Below are positions 19,451-28,803 of a stretch of DNA of 64,000 bases, piece by piece. Location of the stretch: positions 1 through 64,000 of the forward strand of contig NZ_JOEC01000001.1 of assembly GCF_000718085.1 (NCBI RefSeq), read 5' to 3'. This DNA is from Mycetocola saprophilus (GTDB taxonomy: Bacteria; Actinomycetota; Actinomycetes; Actinomycetales; Microbacteriaceae). The translations under genes and the position numbers were made by a program. Position 1 is the first letter of the stretch. Each line of letters begins with the position of its first letter. The notes beneath the pieces were generated by a model. That model did not search any database, was not told where the DNA came from, and saw nothing but the letters and a program-made list of their open reading frames with translations.

Positions 19451-20326
19451 GTGGCCAGAGCAGGACAGAACACACCGCTTGAGGGCATCGACTTCGGCCC
19501 GACCGGCCGCATTCAGACCGAGTTCCCCGAGCCGGCCCCGCTGTCCGAGCACGGTCCCGCGCGCATCATCTCGCTGTGCAATCAGAAGGGTGGCGTGGGC
19601 AAGACCACCACGACCATCAGCATGGGAGCGGCGCTTGCGGCCTATGGCCGCCGGGTCCTCGCGGTCGACTTCGACCCGCAGGGTGCGCTGAGCGCCGGCC
19701 TCGGGGTGGTGGCCCACGACACCCCCACGATCTACGACCTGCTGCTGGGGCACACCAAGGATCCGCACGAGGCGATCGTCTCGACCAAGGTGCCCGGGCT
19801 CGACCTGATCCCCGCCAACATCGACCTGTCCGCCGCCGAGGTGCACCTGGTGGGTGAGGTTGCCCGCGAGCAGATCCTCGCCAGCGTGCTGCGCAAGGTC
19901 AGCGCCGAATACGACGTGATCCTGGTGGACTGCCAGCCCTCGCTCGGCCTGCTGACCGTCAACGCCCTCACCGCCTCCCACGGCGTGCTGATCCCGCTGG
20001 AGTGCGAGTTCTTCGCGCTGCGCGGGGTGGCCCTGCTGATCGAGACCATCGATAAGGTGCGCGACCGGCTGAACCCGGCGATCAAGCTCGACGGAATCCT
20101 CGCCACCATGTACGACTCCCGTACCCTGCACTCGCGCGAGGTGCTGGAGCGCGTGGTCGAGGCGTTTGGCGACTCGGTGCTGGAGACCGTGATCGGTCGC
20201 ACCGTGAAGTTCCCCGACGCCAGCGTGGCCGGGGTTCCGATCACCGATTTTGCGCCGGAGCATCAGGCCGCCAAGGCCTACCGTCAGCTCGCGCGTGAGC
20301 TGGTAGCGCGTGGTGCCGTCGCCTGA
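19451..20326 (+). CDS. ParA-family ATPase of the scpAB operon
   Basis: This 291-residue protein is a Walker-type ATPase of the ParA/Soj/MinD superfamily. Its deviant Walker A is KGGVGKTTTT near residue 39 and Walker A' is VDFDPQGALS. It lacks a DNA-binding N-terminus, but a 35-residue extension (GPTGR, EFPEPAPLS) is shared with homologues beside scpAB. GTG at 19451 fits those homologues; TTG at 19439 is an alternative. No parB is adjacent, so it probably supports chromosome organisation together with ScpA/ScpB rather than plasmid-like partition. A TAGAAT -10 lies at 19403. Confidence 0.9.
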   Translation: MARAGQNTPLEGIDFGPTGRIQTEFPEPAPLSEHGPARIISLCNQKGGVGKTTTTISMGAALAAYGRRVLAVDFDPQGALSAGLGVVAHDTPTIYDLLLGHTKDPHEAIVSTKVPGLDLIPANIDLSAAEVHLVGEVAREQILASVLRKVSAEYDVILVDCQPSLGLLTVNALTASHGVLIPLECEFFALRGVALLIETIDKVRDRLNPAIKLDGILATMYDSRTLHSREVLERVVEAFGDSVLETVIGRTVKFPDASVAGVPITDFAPEHQAAKAYRQLARELVARGAVA

Positions 20327-21131
20327 TTCGATGCTTGAAGCCCCGGATTCCGGGGTGTTTCGGGTTGCCCTGGATAACTTCGACGGCCCGTTCGACCTGC
20401 TGCTGACCCTGATCGGCAAGCGCGAACTCGACATCACCGAGATCGCCCTCTCGGCGGTCACCGACGAGTTTTTGGAGTACCTGCGCGGGCTCGATGCGGC
20501 CGAGGAGATGGATAAGGCTTCGGAATTTATCGTGGTGGCGGCGACCCTGCTGGATCTGAAGATCGCCGGGCTGCTGCCCCAGGGCGAGGTGGTGGACGCC
20601 GAGGATGCGGCCCTGCTCGAAGCCCGTGACCTGCTGTTCGCCCGGCTATTGCAGTACCGCGCCTTTAAGGAGGCCGCACGCTGGTTTGAGGAGCGACTCC
20701 GGGTGGAATCGACCCGGCATCCGCGTACGGTGCGCCTGGAGGAGAAGTTCCGCGCCCGCACCCCCGAACTGCACTGGACGCTGGGACCGCAGGACTTCGC
20801 CGCGCTCGCGCTGATCGCGCTGACCCCGCGGGAGATCCCCACCGTGGGCCTCGACCACCTACACGCGCCGCTGGTGAGCATCCGCGAGCAGGCCGCGCAC
20901 CTGGTGGCGATGCTGCGCGGGGGAGAACCGAAAAGCTTCCGGGAACTGGTGTCCGGGGTGAGCGAGCGCGGGATCGTGGTCGCCCGTTTCCTGGCGCTGC
21001 TGGAGCTGTACCGCCATGCCGCGGTGACCTTTGAACAGATCGAACCGCTGGGTGAACTCACCGTGACCTGGAGCGCGCTCGACTGGGATGCCCAAAACCT
21101 CGTGAACCTCGGAGCCGACTATGACAACTGA
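20310..21131 (+). CDS. scpA: Segregation and condensation protein A (kleisin)
   Basis: ScpA (about 273 residues) is the kleisin that bridges the two SMC heads in bacterial condensin. The N-terminal signature FDGPFDLLLTLIGKRELDIT and the following ITEIALSAVTDEFLEYL are characteristic, and the C-terminal winged-helix sits near HAAVTFEQIEPLGELTVTW. The GTG at 20310 overlaps parA by 17 bases. ATG 20331, giving 266 residues, is an equally possible start since neither has a clear ribosome site. Its stop overlaps scpB by 11 bases, which implies coupled translation. Confidence 0.94.
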   Translation: MVPSPDSMLEAPDSGVFRVALDNFDGPFDLLLTLIGKRELDITEIALSAVTDEFLEYLRGLDAAEEMDKASEFIVVAATLLDLKIAGLLPQGEVVDAEDAALLEARDLLFARLLQYRAFKEAARWFEERLRVESTRHPRTVRLEEKFRARTPELHWTLGPQDFAALALIALTPREIPTVGLDHLHAPLVSIREQAAHLVAMLRGGEPKSFRELVSGVSERGIVVARFLALLELYRHAAVTFEQIEPLGELTVTWSALDWDAQNLVNLGADYDN

Positions 21132-21870
21132 GCCGCTGTCCGCTGAAACCCTGGCTGCGGAGCCGACGGTCGCGGGCACCTCGATGGCCGAGCCGCTGGC
21201 TGCCGAGGCACAGCCTACTGAATCCCTGGCCGCCGAATCCCTGTCCTCGGACGTCACGGGTGCCGAAGCAGCCTCGGACTCCCCGCTCGCCCCGCATGCC
21301 GCCGCCGACCTCCCGCTCGAGCGTGCGCTCGAGGCGATCCTGATCGTTGCCGACGAGCCCCAGCCGCTGGTAGACCTGGCCTCGGCCGTGGGGGCACCGC
21401 TGCGTGAGGTACGTCAGGCGATCGCCAACCTGGTGGCCGACTTTGACGGGCTGCTGGCCGGAGGCGTACGCCGCGGATTTGAGCTGCGCGAGGTGGGTGG
21501 CGGCTGGAGAATCTACGTCCGCACCGACTACGACGAGGTGGTGACCGACTATGTGCACACCCAAAATCCCGCCCGTTTATCGCCCGCAGCCCTGGAAACA
21601 CTGGCCGTGATCGCCTATAAGCAGCCGATCACCCGCGGTGCGGTAGCAGCCATCCGTGCAGTCAACGTAGACTCGGTGGTGCGCACGCTCGCCGGCCGTG
21701 GCCTCATCACCGAGGTATTCACCGATTCCGAGACCGGCGCCATACACTACGGCACCACCGATCTGCTGCTCACCCAGTTGGGACTGAACTCCCTGGACGA
21801 GCTCCCGCCGATCTCACCGCTGCTGCCCGATGGTGCGGACGGATTCGACTCCGACCTGCGCCCTGCCTGA
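21121..21870 (+). CDS. scpB: Segregation and condensation protein B
   Basis: ScpB (249 residues) is the winged-helix partner of ScpA in SMC-ScpAB. The core begins at about residue 62 (LERALEAILIVADEPQPL), followed by RGFELREVGGGWRIY and the typical LSPAALETLAVIAYKQPITR. The first ~60 residues are a disordered Ala/Glu/Ser extension (LAAEPT, LAAEAQ, LAAESL), longer than in most homologues. A later in-frame start would remove it, but the ATG overlapping scpA is the natural one. Sequence GTTDLLLTQLGLNSLDELP closes the family core. Confidence 0.94.
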   Translation: MTTEPLSAETLAAEPTVAGTSMAEPLAAEAQPTESLAAESLSSDVTGAEAASDSPLAPHAAADLPLERALEAILIVADEPQPLVDLASAVGAPLREVRQAIANLVADFDGLLAGGVRRGFELREVGGGWRIYVRTDYDEVVTDYVHTQNPARLSPAALETLAVIAYKQPITRGAVAAIRAVNVDSVVRTLAGRGLITEVFTDSETGAIHYGTTDLLLTQLGLNSLDELPPISPLLPDGADGFDSDLRPA

Positions 21871-21893
21871 CCACAGAATAGGAAACCTCGCGG

Positions 21894-23573
21894 ATGCCCG
21901 CTTCCCCGCTTCACCCCACCAACCAGCCCGACGGCGTACGCCTGCAGAAGGTACTCGCTCAGCGCGGTGTCGCCTCCCGCCGCGTGTGTGAGGACATGAT
22001 CACCGCCGGTCGGATCGAGGTGAACGGTCAGGTTGTGACCGAACTCGGTCGCCGCATCGACCCCGAGGTTGATCTCGTCTCGGTGGACGGCCAGGCCGTT
22101 CAGCTCGACGAGACCAAGCGTTATGTGATGCTCAACAAGCCGGTGGGTGTGGTTTCCTCCCTCGCCGATGAAAACGGTCGTCCCGACCTCTCGGCGTACA
22201 CCTCGGAGTTCGAGGAGCGCGTGTACAACGTGGGCCGCCTCGACCAGGAGACCTCGGGTCTGATCATCCTCACCAACGATGGTGAGCTGGCCAACGTTCT
22301 CGCGCACCCCTCCTTCGGTGTGACCAAGACCTATATCGCCCGGGTTTCCGGCACCATCACCCAGGCTACGATCACGCGCCTGCTGCGCGGCATCGAGCTG
22401 GATGACGGCCCGATCCGCGCAGACCGCGCCCGCCTGATGGACGAGTCGGGCAAGACCTCGATGATCGAGATCACCCTGCACTCGGGTAAGCACCGCATCG
22501 TGCGCCGCATGCTGGCCCACGTCGGTCACCCGGTCATCGACCTGGTGCGTCGCTCGTTTGGACCGCTGCACCTGGGCACCCTGCCGCAGGGCCGCTACCG
22601 CGAGCTCAGCGCCGCCGAGCTGGGTCGCGTGCTGACCCTGGCCCGCAAGGCCAGCGCCCAGCCGGCCGAGCACATCGAGATTGACCACATCGAGCGCCGT
22701 CAGGCCGAGCGTGAGCGCGAGGACCGTGAGGCCAAGCGCAACGGCGGCTACCGCGCTCAGCGCGGCGGCGAGCGTGGGGCCTACGTGCCCACCGAGCGTG
22801 GCCCCAAGCGCACCGGCCGGGACGAGCGTCGCGGCGAGCGTGGACCGCGCGAGGGTGGACCGCGTGAGCGTGGCTTCAACCGCGAGGATCGAGCACCCCG
22901 CGAGGGTGGCTATGGCCGGGACAACCGGGGCGAGGGTCGCGGCGGTTACGACCGCGCTCCGCGTGAGGGTGGCTACAACCGCGATGCACGCGGAGGCTAT
23001 GACCGGGCTCCCCGTGAGGGCGGCTATAACCGGGATGACCGCGGCGGCCGTCCCGAGCGCGGCGGCTACGACCGGGACAACCGGGCACCTCGTGAGGGCG
23101 GCTACAGCCGTGACAACCGCGGCGAGAACCGTGGCGGTTACTCCCGTGACGAGCGCGGCGGACGCGGCGGCTATGACCGGGCACCTCGCGAGGGCGGCTA
23201 CAGCCGCGACAACCGCGGCACGGATAACCGCGGCGGAGAACGCCGTGGCGGCGAGCGTGGTGGCTACAACCGCGGCGAGAACCGCGGCGGTTACTCCCGC
23301 GACGAGCGCGGCGGACGCCCCGAGCGTTCGGGCCACGGCGACCGTGCCGGCCGTCCCGAGCGCGGCGACTACCGTGCCCGCGGTGCCGGGGCACAGGACC
23401 GTGGCGGCCGCTCCGGTGGCGAGCGACGCGATGATTATCGCGCCGCCGGCCCCAAGAGCGCCGGCCCCAAGAGCGCCGGACCCAAGCAGCCCGGCCGTGG
23501 TGGCGAGCGTCGCGATGGCGGCCCGCGCGGTGGCGGCGAGCGTTTCGGCCGGGACGACCGCAAGCGCTACTAA
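21894..23573 (+). CDS. rluB: 23S rRNA pseudouridine synthase RluB-like with long Arg/Gly tail
   Basis: Residues 1-250 form a normal RsuA/RluB-family enzyme: an S4 domain (VRLQKVLAQRGVASRR) and the catalytic motif NVGRLDQETSGLIILTNDG with its nucleophile Asp, then KTYIARV and HRIVRRML. It should isomerise a uridine in 23S rRNA. From about residue 285 a ~270-residue tail is made of GGYDRAPREGGYNRD-type repeats rich in Arg, Gly, Asp and Tyr, ending in SAGPKSAGPK and KRY. Such tails bind RNA loosely and are disordered. Short Arg-rich tails occur in actinobacterial relatives, but this one more than doubles the protein. The ATG at 21894 follows AGGAAAC. Confidence 0.93.
   Translation: MPASPLHPTNQPDGVRLQKVLAQRGVASRRVCEDMITAGRIEVNGQVVTELGRRIDPEVDLVSVDGQAVQLDETKRYVMLNKPVGVVSSLADENGRPDLSAYTSEFEERVYNVGRLDQETSGLIILTNDGELANVLAHPSFGVTKTYIARVSGTITQATITRLLRGIELDDGPIRADRARLMDESGKTSMIEITLHSGKHRIVRRMLAHVGHPVIDLVRRSFGPLHLGTLPQGRYRELSAAELGRVLTLARKASAQPAEHIEIDHIERRQAEREREDREAKRNGGYRAQRGGERGAYVPTERGPKRTGRDERRGERGPREGGPRERGFNREDRAPREGGYGRDNRGEGRGGYDRAPREGGYNRDARGGYDRAPREGGYNRDDRGGRPERGGYDRDNRAPREGGYSRDNRGENRGGYSRDERGGRGGYDRAPREGGYSRDNRGTDNRGGERRGGERGGYNRGENRGGYSRDERGGRPERSGHGDRAGRPERGDYRARGAGAQDRGGRSGGERRDDYRAAGPKSAGPKSAGPKQPGRGGERRDGGPRGGGERFGRDDRKRY
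22850..23570 (+). repeat. In-frame Arg/Gly-Asp repeat in rluB
   Basis: Units coding GGYxRD, NRGExRGG and APREGG repeat with irregular spacing. The DNA copies are imperfect and abut one another, so this is protein low complexity and not an array with spacers. Confidence 0.85.
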
Positions 23574-23619
23574 CAAACCGGGGTTTGTCACCACACCCGA
23601 TCTGAGATAAACAGGAACG

Positions 23620-24720
23620 ATGGTAGAACAGAAATCCAACGCGACCCGCACCCAGGGTCCGGTCCGCATCGTCGGTGCCGGTCTGCTGGGGGCGAGTCTC
23701 GGGCTGGCGCTGCGGGACAAGGGTGTCGAGGTTATCCTCGATGACGCCTCACCCAGCAATCTGCGTCTGGCCGTCGACTACGGTGCCGGACGCCTGCCCG
23801 CCGCGGGGGACGCCCCCCGCCTGGTGATCGTGTGTGTCCCGCCGGATGTGGTGGCCGACGCGGTCGAGCGCGCGCTCGCCGACTACCCCAACGCCGTGGT
23901 CACCGATGTGGCCAGCGTCAAGCTGGCACCGCTGCGCACCCTCGAGGCGCGCGGCATCGACCTGACCCGCTACATCGGTTCGCATCCGATGGCCGGACGC
24001 GAGCGCGGCGGGGCGATCTCCGCCCGCGCCGACCTGTTCTTCGGGCGTCCCTGGGTGATCTGCCGCGACGAGGAAACCCGCCGCGAAGACCTCGCCCTGA
24101 TCGAGGCAGTGGCGCTGGACGTGGGCGGCGTGCTGATCGAGATGACCCCCGAGGAGCACGACGCCTCGGTGGGCCTGGTTTCGCACCTGCCGCAGCTGGT
24201 GTCCAGCCTGCTGGCCGCGGGCCTCGCCGATGCCCCCGATACCGCGATCCAGCTGGCCGGTCAGGGCCTGCGCGACACCACCCGGCTTGCCTCAAGCGCG
24301 CCCGAGCTGTGGCTGCAGATCCTCGCCGCCAACTCGGGACCCGTGGTCGAGGCACTCGAGGCGATGATCGCCCGTCTCGGCGCGGTCACCGAGGCCCTGC
24401 GCGACCCGGACGCCCCCGGTGCCCGCCGCGCGGTGGCCGATGCGATGGCCGCCGGCAACTCCGGCGTCGCCCGGATCCCCGGCAAGCACGGCCAGTCACA
24501 GCGGTTTGCCACCATCGTGGTGATGGTGGACGATACTCCCGGCCAGCTGGGCCGGCTCCTCACCGAGCTCGGTGAGATCAATGTCAACATGGAGGACCTG
24601 CGCCTGGAGCACTCACCGGGTGCCCAGATCGGCCTGGCCGAGATCGCGGTCCTTCCCGAGGTTAAGCAGCGCACTATCGAGGATCTCGGGGCGCGCGGCT
24701 GGAGAATCGCGAGCGTATAG
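23620..24720 (+). CDS. tyrA: Prephenate dehydrogenase with ACT domain
   Basis: The 366-residue enzyme oxidises prephenate to 4-hydroxyphenylpyruvate in tyrosine synthesis. The Rossmann loop is RIVGAGLLGASLGLAL; the catalytic His lies in IGSHPMAGRERGG. An ACT domain at the C-terminus (FATIVVMVDDTPGQLGRLL, INVNMEDLRLEH) suggests feedback control by tyrosine. The Asp at the end of the second strand (EVILDDASP) is compatible with NAD+. ATG follows CAGGAAC. Its stop abuts the cmk start with no gap. Confidence 0.93.
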   Translation: MVEQKSNATRTQGPVRIVGAGLLGASLGLALRDKGVEVILDDASPSNLRLAVDYGAGRLPAAGDAPRLVIVCVPPDVVADAVERALADYPNAVVTDVASVKLAPLRTLEARGIDLTRYIGSHPMAGRERGGAISARADLFFGRPWVICRDEETRREDLALIEAVALDVGGVLIEMTPEEHDASVGLVSHLPQLVSSLLAAGLADAPDTAIQLAGQGLRDTTRLASSAPELWLQILAANSGPVVEALEAMIARLGAVTEALRDPDAPGARRAVADAMAAGNSGVARIPGKHGQSQRFATIVVMVDDTPGQLGRLLTELGEINVNMEDLRLEHSPGAQIGLAEIAVLPEVKQRTIEDLGARGWRIASV

Positions 24721-25416
24721 ATGTCAAACGTATTTGTGGTGGCCGTCGATGGCCCGGCCGGCAGCGGCAAGTCCTCGGTTTCCAAGGCCGCGGCGAAGCA
24801 GCTGGGTTTTGCCTACCTGGACACCGGTGCCGCCTACCGCGCGCTGGCCTGGTACCTGGATGACGCCGGGGTCGATGGTTCGGATACCGCGCTGGTGATC
24901 GCCTCACTGCCCGGATTCGAGTACCGCATCGGTACCGATCCCGACGAGTATTTTGTCCTGGTGGGATCCACCGAGGTCACCGAGGCTATCCGCGAACCGC
25001 GCATTTCGGCGCTGGTGAGCCAGGTGGCCCGGGTTCCCGAGGTTCGCACCTTCGTCAATAACCTGTTCCGCACCATTATTGCCTCGACCGAAAAGCCGGG
25101 TATTGTGGTCGAGGGACGCGACATCACAACCGTGGTGGCTCCGGACGCTCCGGTTCGGATTCTGCTCACCGCCTCGGAAGAGGTGCGCGCCGCACGCCGG
25201 GGAGCCGAGCTCACCGGTGATGCCGCCAAGACCGCGGCCGAAGCACTCGCCAAGCGGGATCGTGCCGATTCCGCCGTGACCGAGTTCATGACTGCCGCCG
25301 AGGGTGTCTACACCCTCGATTCCACCCACCTCGATTTCCCGGCCACCATTGCCGCGGTTGTCGAGCGGGTACACAACGGGCTCGCAACACCTGAGCCAGC
25401 ACACACAACCGAATAG
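24721..25416 (+). CDS. cmk: Cytidylate kinase
   Basis: Cytidylate kinase (231 residues) phosphorylates CMP and dCMP. The P-loop is [16 protein letters not shown] at residues about 9-24, followed by [10 protein letters not shown] and the CMP-binding [13 protein letters not shown]. The LID-like AARRGAEL and the D-S-A-V tail are typical. The ATG follows the tyrA TAG without a base between them, so translation is probably coupled. Confidence 0.96.
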   Translation: MSNVFVVAVDGPAGSGKSSVSKAAAKQLGFAYLDTGAAYRALAWYLDDAGVDGSDTALVIASLPGFEYRIGTDPDEYFVLVGSTEVTEAIREPRISALVSQVARVPEVRTFVNNLFRTIIASTEKPGIVVEGRDITTVVAPDAPVRILLTASEEVRAARRGAELTGDAAKTAAEALAKRDRADSAVTEFMTAAEGVYTLDSTHLDFPATIAAVVERVHNGLATPEPAHTTE

Positions 25417-25512
25417 ACCCTCCGGTGTCCACCGACCCCGGGGGTACGACCGCCTTGCGGTCACCACCGAGCCCGCAACACCTGGGCTCCCTTCAGAAAG
25501 AGAACACCGCAG

Positions 25513-27030
25513 ATGTCACCTGACAACTACGAAGACCTGCCCGCGGATGAGGATTTCGCCGAGCGCCTCGAAGGCCTCGATGACGAGCTCATCAGCCAGC
25601 GCGCCAGCGCGCTGCGCCTGGGCCTAGACGAATACGACCTGGACGAGGATGACTTCGACGTCCTCGCCGGCGTCACCGATGACCCCAACGCGATCCGCTA
25701 CCTGCCGGCCCTGCCGGTTGTGGCGATCGTGGGCCGCCCGAACGTGGGCAAGTCCGCACTGGTCAACCGCATCCTCGGCCGCCGCGAGGCCGTCGTGGAG
25801 GACACCCCCGGCGTGACCCGTGACCGCGTTACCTATAAGGCCGAGTGGAACGAGCGCAAGTTCTCGCTCGTCGACACCGGTGGGTGGGAGCCCGATGCCC
25901 GCGGCATCGACGCCTCCGTGGCCGCCCAGGCCGAGGTTGCGATCGAGCTCTCCGACGTCGTGATGTTTGTGGTCGACTCCAACGTGGGTCCCACCAGCAC
26001 CGATGAGCACGTTGTGAAGCTGCTGCGCAAGATCAACAAGCCCGTGTTCCTTGTGGCCAACAAGGTGGACGATGTGCGCCAGGAGCCCAACGCCGCCTCG
26101 CTGTGGTCGCTGGGCCTCGGCGAGCCGTGGCCGGTTTCGGCCCTGCACGGCCGTGGCGTGGCCGACCTGCTGGACGCCATCATGGGCAAGCTGCCCGAGG
26201 TGTCCGCGGTCGCCAAGCAGGAGGTCGGCGGACCCCGTCGTGTCGCCCTGCTGGGACGCCCGAACGTGGGCAAGTCGAGCCTGCTGAACAAGGCCGCCGG
26301 TGAGGAGCGCGTGGTTGTCAACGACCTCGCCGGAACCACCCGTGACCCGGTGGATGAGCAGATCACCCTGGCCGGTAAGGTCTGGCGCTTCGTGGACACC
26401 GCCGGTATCCGCCGCCGCGTGCACCTGTCCCAGGGTGCCGACTTCTACGCCTCGCTGCGCACCTCCGCGGCCCTGGAAAAGGCCGAGGTCGCGGTTGTGC
26501 TGATCGATGTGACCCAGCCGATCTCCGAGCAGGACGTCCGCATCATCGACCTGGTGCTGGAATCCGGCCGTGCGCTAGTGCTCGCCTTCAACAAATGGGA
26601 CCAGCTGGACGATGACCGTCGTCGCTACCTGGAGCGCGAAATCGAGCAGGACCTGGCCCACGTGGCCTGGGCCCCGCGCGTGAACATCTCGGCCCGCACC
26701 GGCCGTCACCTGGAGAAGCTGGTTCCGGCCCTTGAGCTCGCGCTCGAGTCGTGGGACACCCGCATCCCCACCGGCAAGTTCAACGCCTTCCTCACCGAGC
26801 TCGTTGCCGAGCACCCGCACCCGCTGCGTGGTGGCAAGCAGCCGCGCATCCTGTTTGGTACCCAGGCGATCAGCCGTCCGCCGACATTCGTGCTGTTCAC
26901 CACGGGCTTCCTGGACCCGGGTTACCGTCGATTCATCACCCGCCGTCTGCGCGAGGTGTACGGCTTCGAGGGTTCGCCGATTCAGGTGAACATGCGTGTG
27001 CGCGAGAAGCGCGACCGCACCAAGAAGTAG
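25513..27030 (+). CDS. der: Ribosome assembly GTPase Der (EngA)
   Basis: Der (505 residues) has two consecutive GTPase domains for 50S assembly. [13 protein letters not shown] (residue about 75) and [13 protein letters not shown] (about 251) are the two P-loops; DTPGVTRDR and DLAGTTRDP are the switch regions, and NKVDD and NKWDQ the base-recognition motifs. A C-terminal KH-like domain ends in [11 protein letters not shown]. The ~65-residue acidic N-terminal extension ([15 protein letters not shown]) is usual in Actinomycetota. ATG 25513 follows AAAGAGAACACCGCAG. Confidence 0.96.
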   Translation: MSPDNYEDLPADEDFAERLEGLDDELISQRASALRLGLDEYDLDEDDFDVLAGVTDDPNAIRYLPALPVVAIVGRPNVGKSALVNRILGRREAVVEDTPGVTRDRVTYKAEWNERKFSLVDTGGWEPDARGIDASVAAQAEVAIELSDVVMFVVDSNVGPTSTDEHVVKLLRKINKPVFLVANKVDDVRQEPNAASLWSLGLGEPWPVSALHGRGVADLLDAIMGKLPEVSAVAKQEVGGPRRVALLGRPNVGKSSLLNKAAGEERVVVNDLAGTTRDPVDEQITLAGKVWRFVDTAGIRRRVHLSQGADFYASLRTSAALEKAEVAVVLIDVTQPISEQDVRIIDLVLESGRALVLAFNKWDQLDDDRRRYLEREIEQDLAHVAWAPRVNISARTGRHLEKLVPALELALESWDTRIPTGKFNAFLTELVAEHPHPLRGGKQPRILFGTQAISRPPTFVLFTTGFLDPGYRRFITRRLREVYGFEGSPIQVNMRVREKRDRTKK

Positions 27031-27045
27031 TCGCAACGCATGAAC

Positions 27046-27077
27046 GCGGCCGTCCGGTTTTCCGGGCGGCCGCTTTT
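27046..27077 (+). terminator. Terminator after der
   Basis: GCGGCCGTCCGG pairs with CCGGGCGGCCGC across TTTT, followed by TTTT. It ends the parA-to-der run. Confidence 0.88.
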
Positions 27078-27158
27078 ATGTGTGCGGGCGTTCAGTCCGA
27101 CCGAGCCGGCCGCGTGTGCCGGGGCGGCAAGAATGGTCCGGGCGGCCGCGTTCGCGTC

Positions 27159-28001
27159 TTAGGCGCCGGGGAGCGGGAGCGCCGAGGCCAGCAGCCGGGC
27201 GGTGTAGGGATGCTCGGGGGCCGCGAAGACCCGCGCGGTGGGCCCGTGCTCGACGATGCTGCCCGCGTGCATTACCGCGACGCTCTCGCACAGCTCCTGC
27301 ACCACCCCGAGATCGTGGGAGACCAGGATCAGACTCAGGCCCAGCTCGTCCCGGAGCGAGACCAGGAGCTCAAGAATCTGGGCCCGCACGGTCACATCCA
27401 GCGCGCTGAGCGGTTCGTCCCCCACCAGCAGGGTGGGCCGGTGCACGATCGCTCGGGCGATGGCCACGCGCTGACGCTGGCCGCCGGAGAGCTGGTGCGG
27501 GTACCGATCGGCAAACTCCGCCGGGAGTCCCACCTGAACCAGAACCTCGTGGACCCGTGCCCGTCGGTTCTCGGACAGGCCGAGCCCAATCAGGGGTTCC
27601 GCGATGATCCGGCCCACGCTCATCCGCGGATCCAGCGAGGCATACGGATCCTGGAAAACCACCCCGGTGTGCTTTCGGAACCAGTTCAGGGTCTTGCCAC
27701 GAATCTGCTTGCGCACCGATCCCTCGGCGCTGACGATGGTTTGCCCGTGGAAGTCGACCCGTCCGCTGCTCGGGGCATCCAGCGCGGTCAGCAGGCGCAC
27801 CAGGGTGGACTTGCCCGAGCCTGATTCCCCGACGATGCCGAGGCTCTCCCCGTCGTGCATCACCAGATCGGTGGGGGCCAGCGCCACCCGTTCTCCGCGT
27901 CCGGCGGTGCCGCGGGGCACGTGGTAGCTGCGGCCGAGGCCGACAGCCTGAAGCAGCGGGGGGCCGGGGAATGCCTGCGCGGGGAGGGGCGGGTTAGTCA
28001 T
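27159..28001 (-). CDS. ABC importer ATP-binding protein, OppF/DppF type
   Basis: This 280-residue ATPase has Walker A GESGSGKSTLVRLL, signature HQLSGGQRQRVAIARAI and Walker B LLVGDEPLSALD. Its resemblance to OppF/DppF makes it the second nucleotide-binding subunit of the importer encoded upstream on the minus strand. It overlaps the preceding ATPase gene by 8 bases. It is the last gene of the five-gene operon. The usual C-terminal extension (HPYTARLLASALPLPGA) that contacts the permease is present. Confidence 0.93.
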   Translation of the reverse strand: MTNPPLPAQAFPGPPLLQAVGLGRSYHVPRGTAGRGERVALAPTDLVMHDGESLGIVGESGSGKSTLVRLLTALDAPSSGRVDFHGQTIVSAEGSVRKQIRGKTLNWFRKHTGVVFQDPYASLDPRMSVGRIIAEPLIGLGLSENRRARVHEVLVQVGLPAEFADRYPHQLSGGQRQRVAIARAIVHRPTLLVGDEPLSALDVTVRAQILELLVSLRDELGLSLILVSHDLGVVQELCESVAVMHAGSIVEHGPTARVFAAPEHPYTARLLASALPLPGA

Positions 28002-28803
28002 TGGTGGATTCCTCCCGAGTGATGGGAGCCGGGCGGAACGCGGTGCGGCGGGCGGCGGCTAGCAGGCGGCGTCCCAGCTCGGACTGGGGAGCCTCCAGCA
28101 GGGTCCGGACCGGTGCGGATTCGACCACCCGGCCGTCGGCCAGGACCACCGCGTGATCGGCGATCCGAGCGAGCACCGCCAGGTCGTGGGTGATGAACAC
28201 CAGCCCGCTCCCGCTCTCGCGCACCAGGGTATCGAAGGTGTTAAGGATCTCGGATTGCACGGTCACATCCAGAGCCGTGGTGGGCTCATCCGCCAGCAGA
28301 TAGCGCGGACCGGCGGACAGCGCGGCGGCAATCGAGACGCGCTGCCGCTGACCACCGGAGAGCTCATGCGGGTAGCGGCGCAGGATCTCGGCGGGCTCGG
28401 GCAGCCCCACCAGCTCCGCCAGTTCGAGCGCGCGGGCCCGGGTCTGCGCCTTCGAGAGGCGGCCGTGCAGGCGCGCGGGCTCGGCAATCTGTCGCTCGAT
28501 CCGGCGCAGCGGATTCAGCGCCGTGCGTGGCTCCTGGAAGACCATCGCGATCCGGTCTCCGCGGATGCCCGCGAGCTCCCGGTCCGGGCGGCCCAGCAGC
28601 TCCTCGCCGTCCAGCCGGATGCTCCCGCTCGCCCGGGCACCCTCGGGCAGCAGCCCCAGGATCGCCAGCGCGGTGAGGGACTTTCCCGAACCGGACTCGC
28701 CGATCAGGCCCAGCCGTGCGCCGGGGGACACCTCGAAGGACACCTCGTGCACCACCGTGCGTGCACCGAAGTCGATGCGCAGATTCTCGACGATCAGGCT
28801 CAT
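27994..28803 (-). CDS. ABC importer ATP-binding protein, OppD/DppD type
   Basis: The 269-residue ATPase shows Walker A GESGSGKSLTALAI, signature PHELSGGQRQRVSIAAAL and Walker B LLADEPTTALD. QEPRTALNPLRRI matches the OppD/DppD Q-loop region. It lacks the long cysteine-rich C-terminus that holds an Fe-S cluster in some DppD proteins. It overlaps both neighbours by a few bases (4 and 8), as expected of a stoichiometric ABC operon. Confidence 0.93.
   Translation of the reverse strand: MSLIVENLRIDFGARTVVHEVSFEVSPGARLGLIGESGSGKSLTALAILGLLPEGARASGSIRLDGEELLGRPDRELAGIRGDRIAMVFQEPRTALNPLRRIERQIAEPARLHGRLSKAQTRARALELAELVGLPEPAEILRRYPHELSGGQRQRVSIAAALSAGPRYLLADEPTTALDVTVQSEILNTFDTLVRESGSGLVFITHDLAVLARIADHAVVLADGRVVESAPVRTLLEAPQSELGRRLLAAARRTAFRPAPITREESTND

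Noticed and set aside
19451..20326. ParA as part of a plasmid partition locus
   Set aside because: There is no parB or parS-like repeat, and the gene sits in the conserved scpAB operon of the chromosome.
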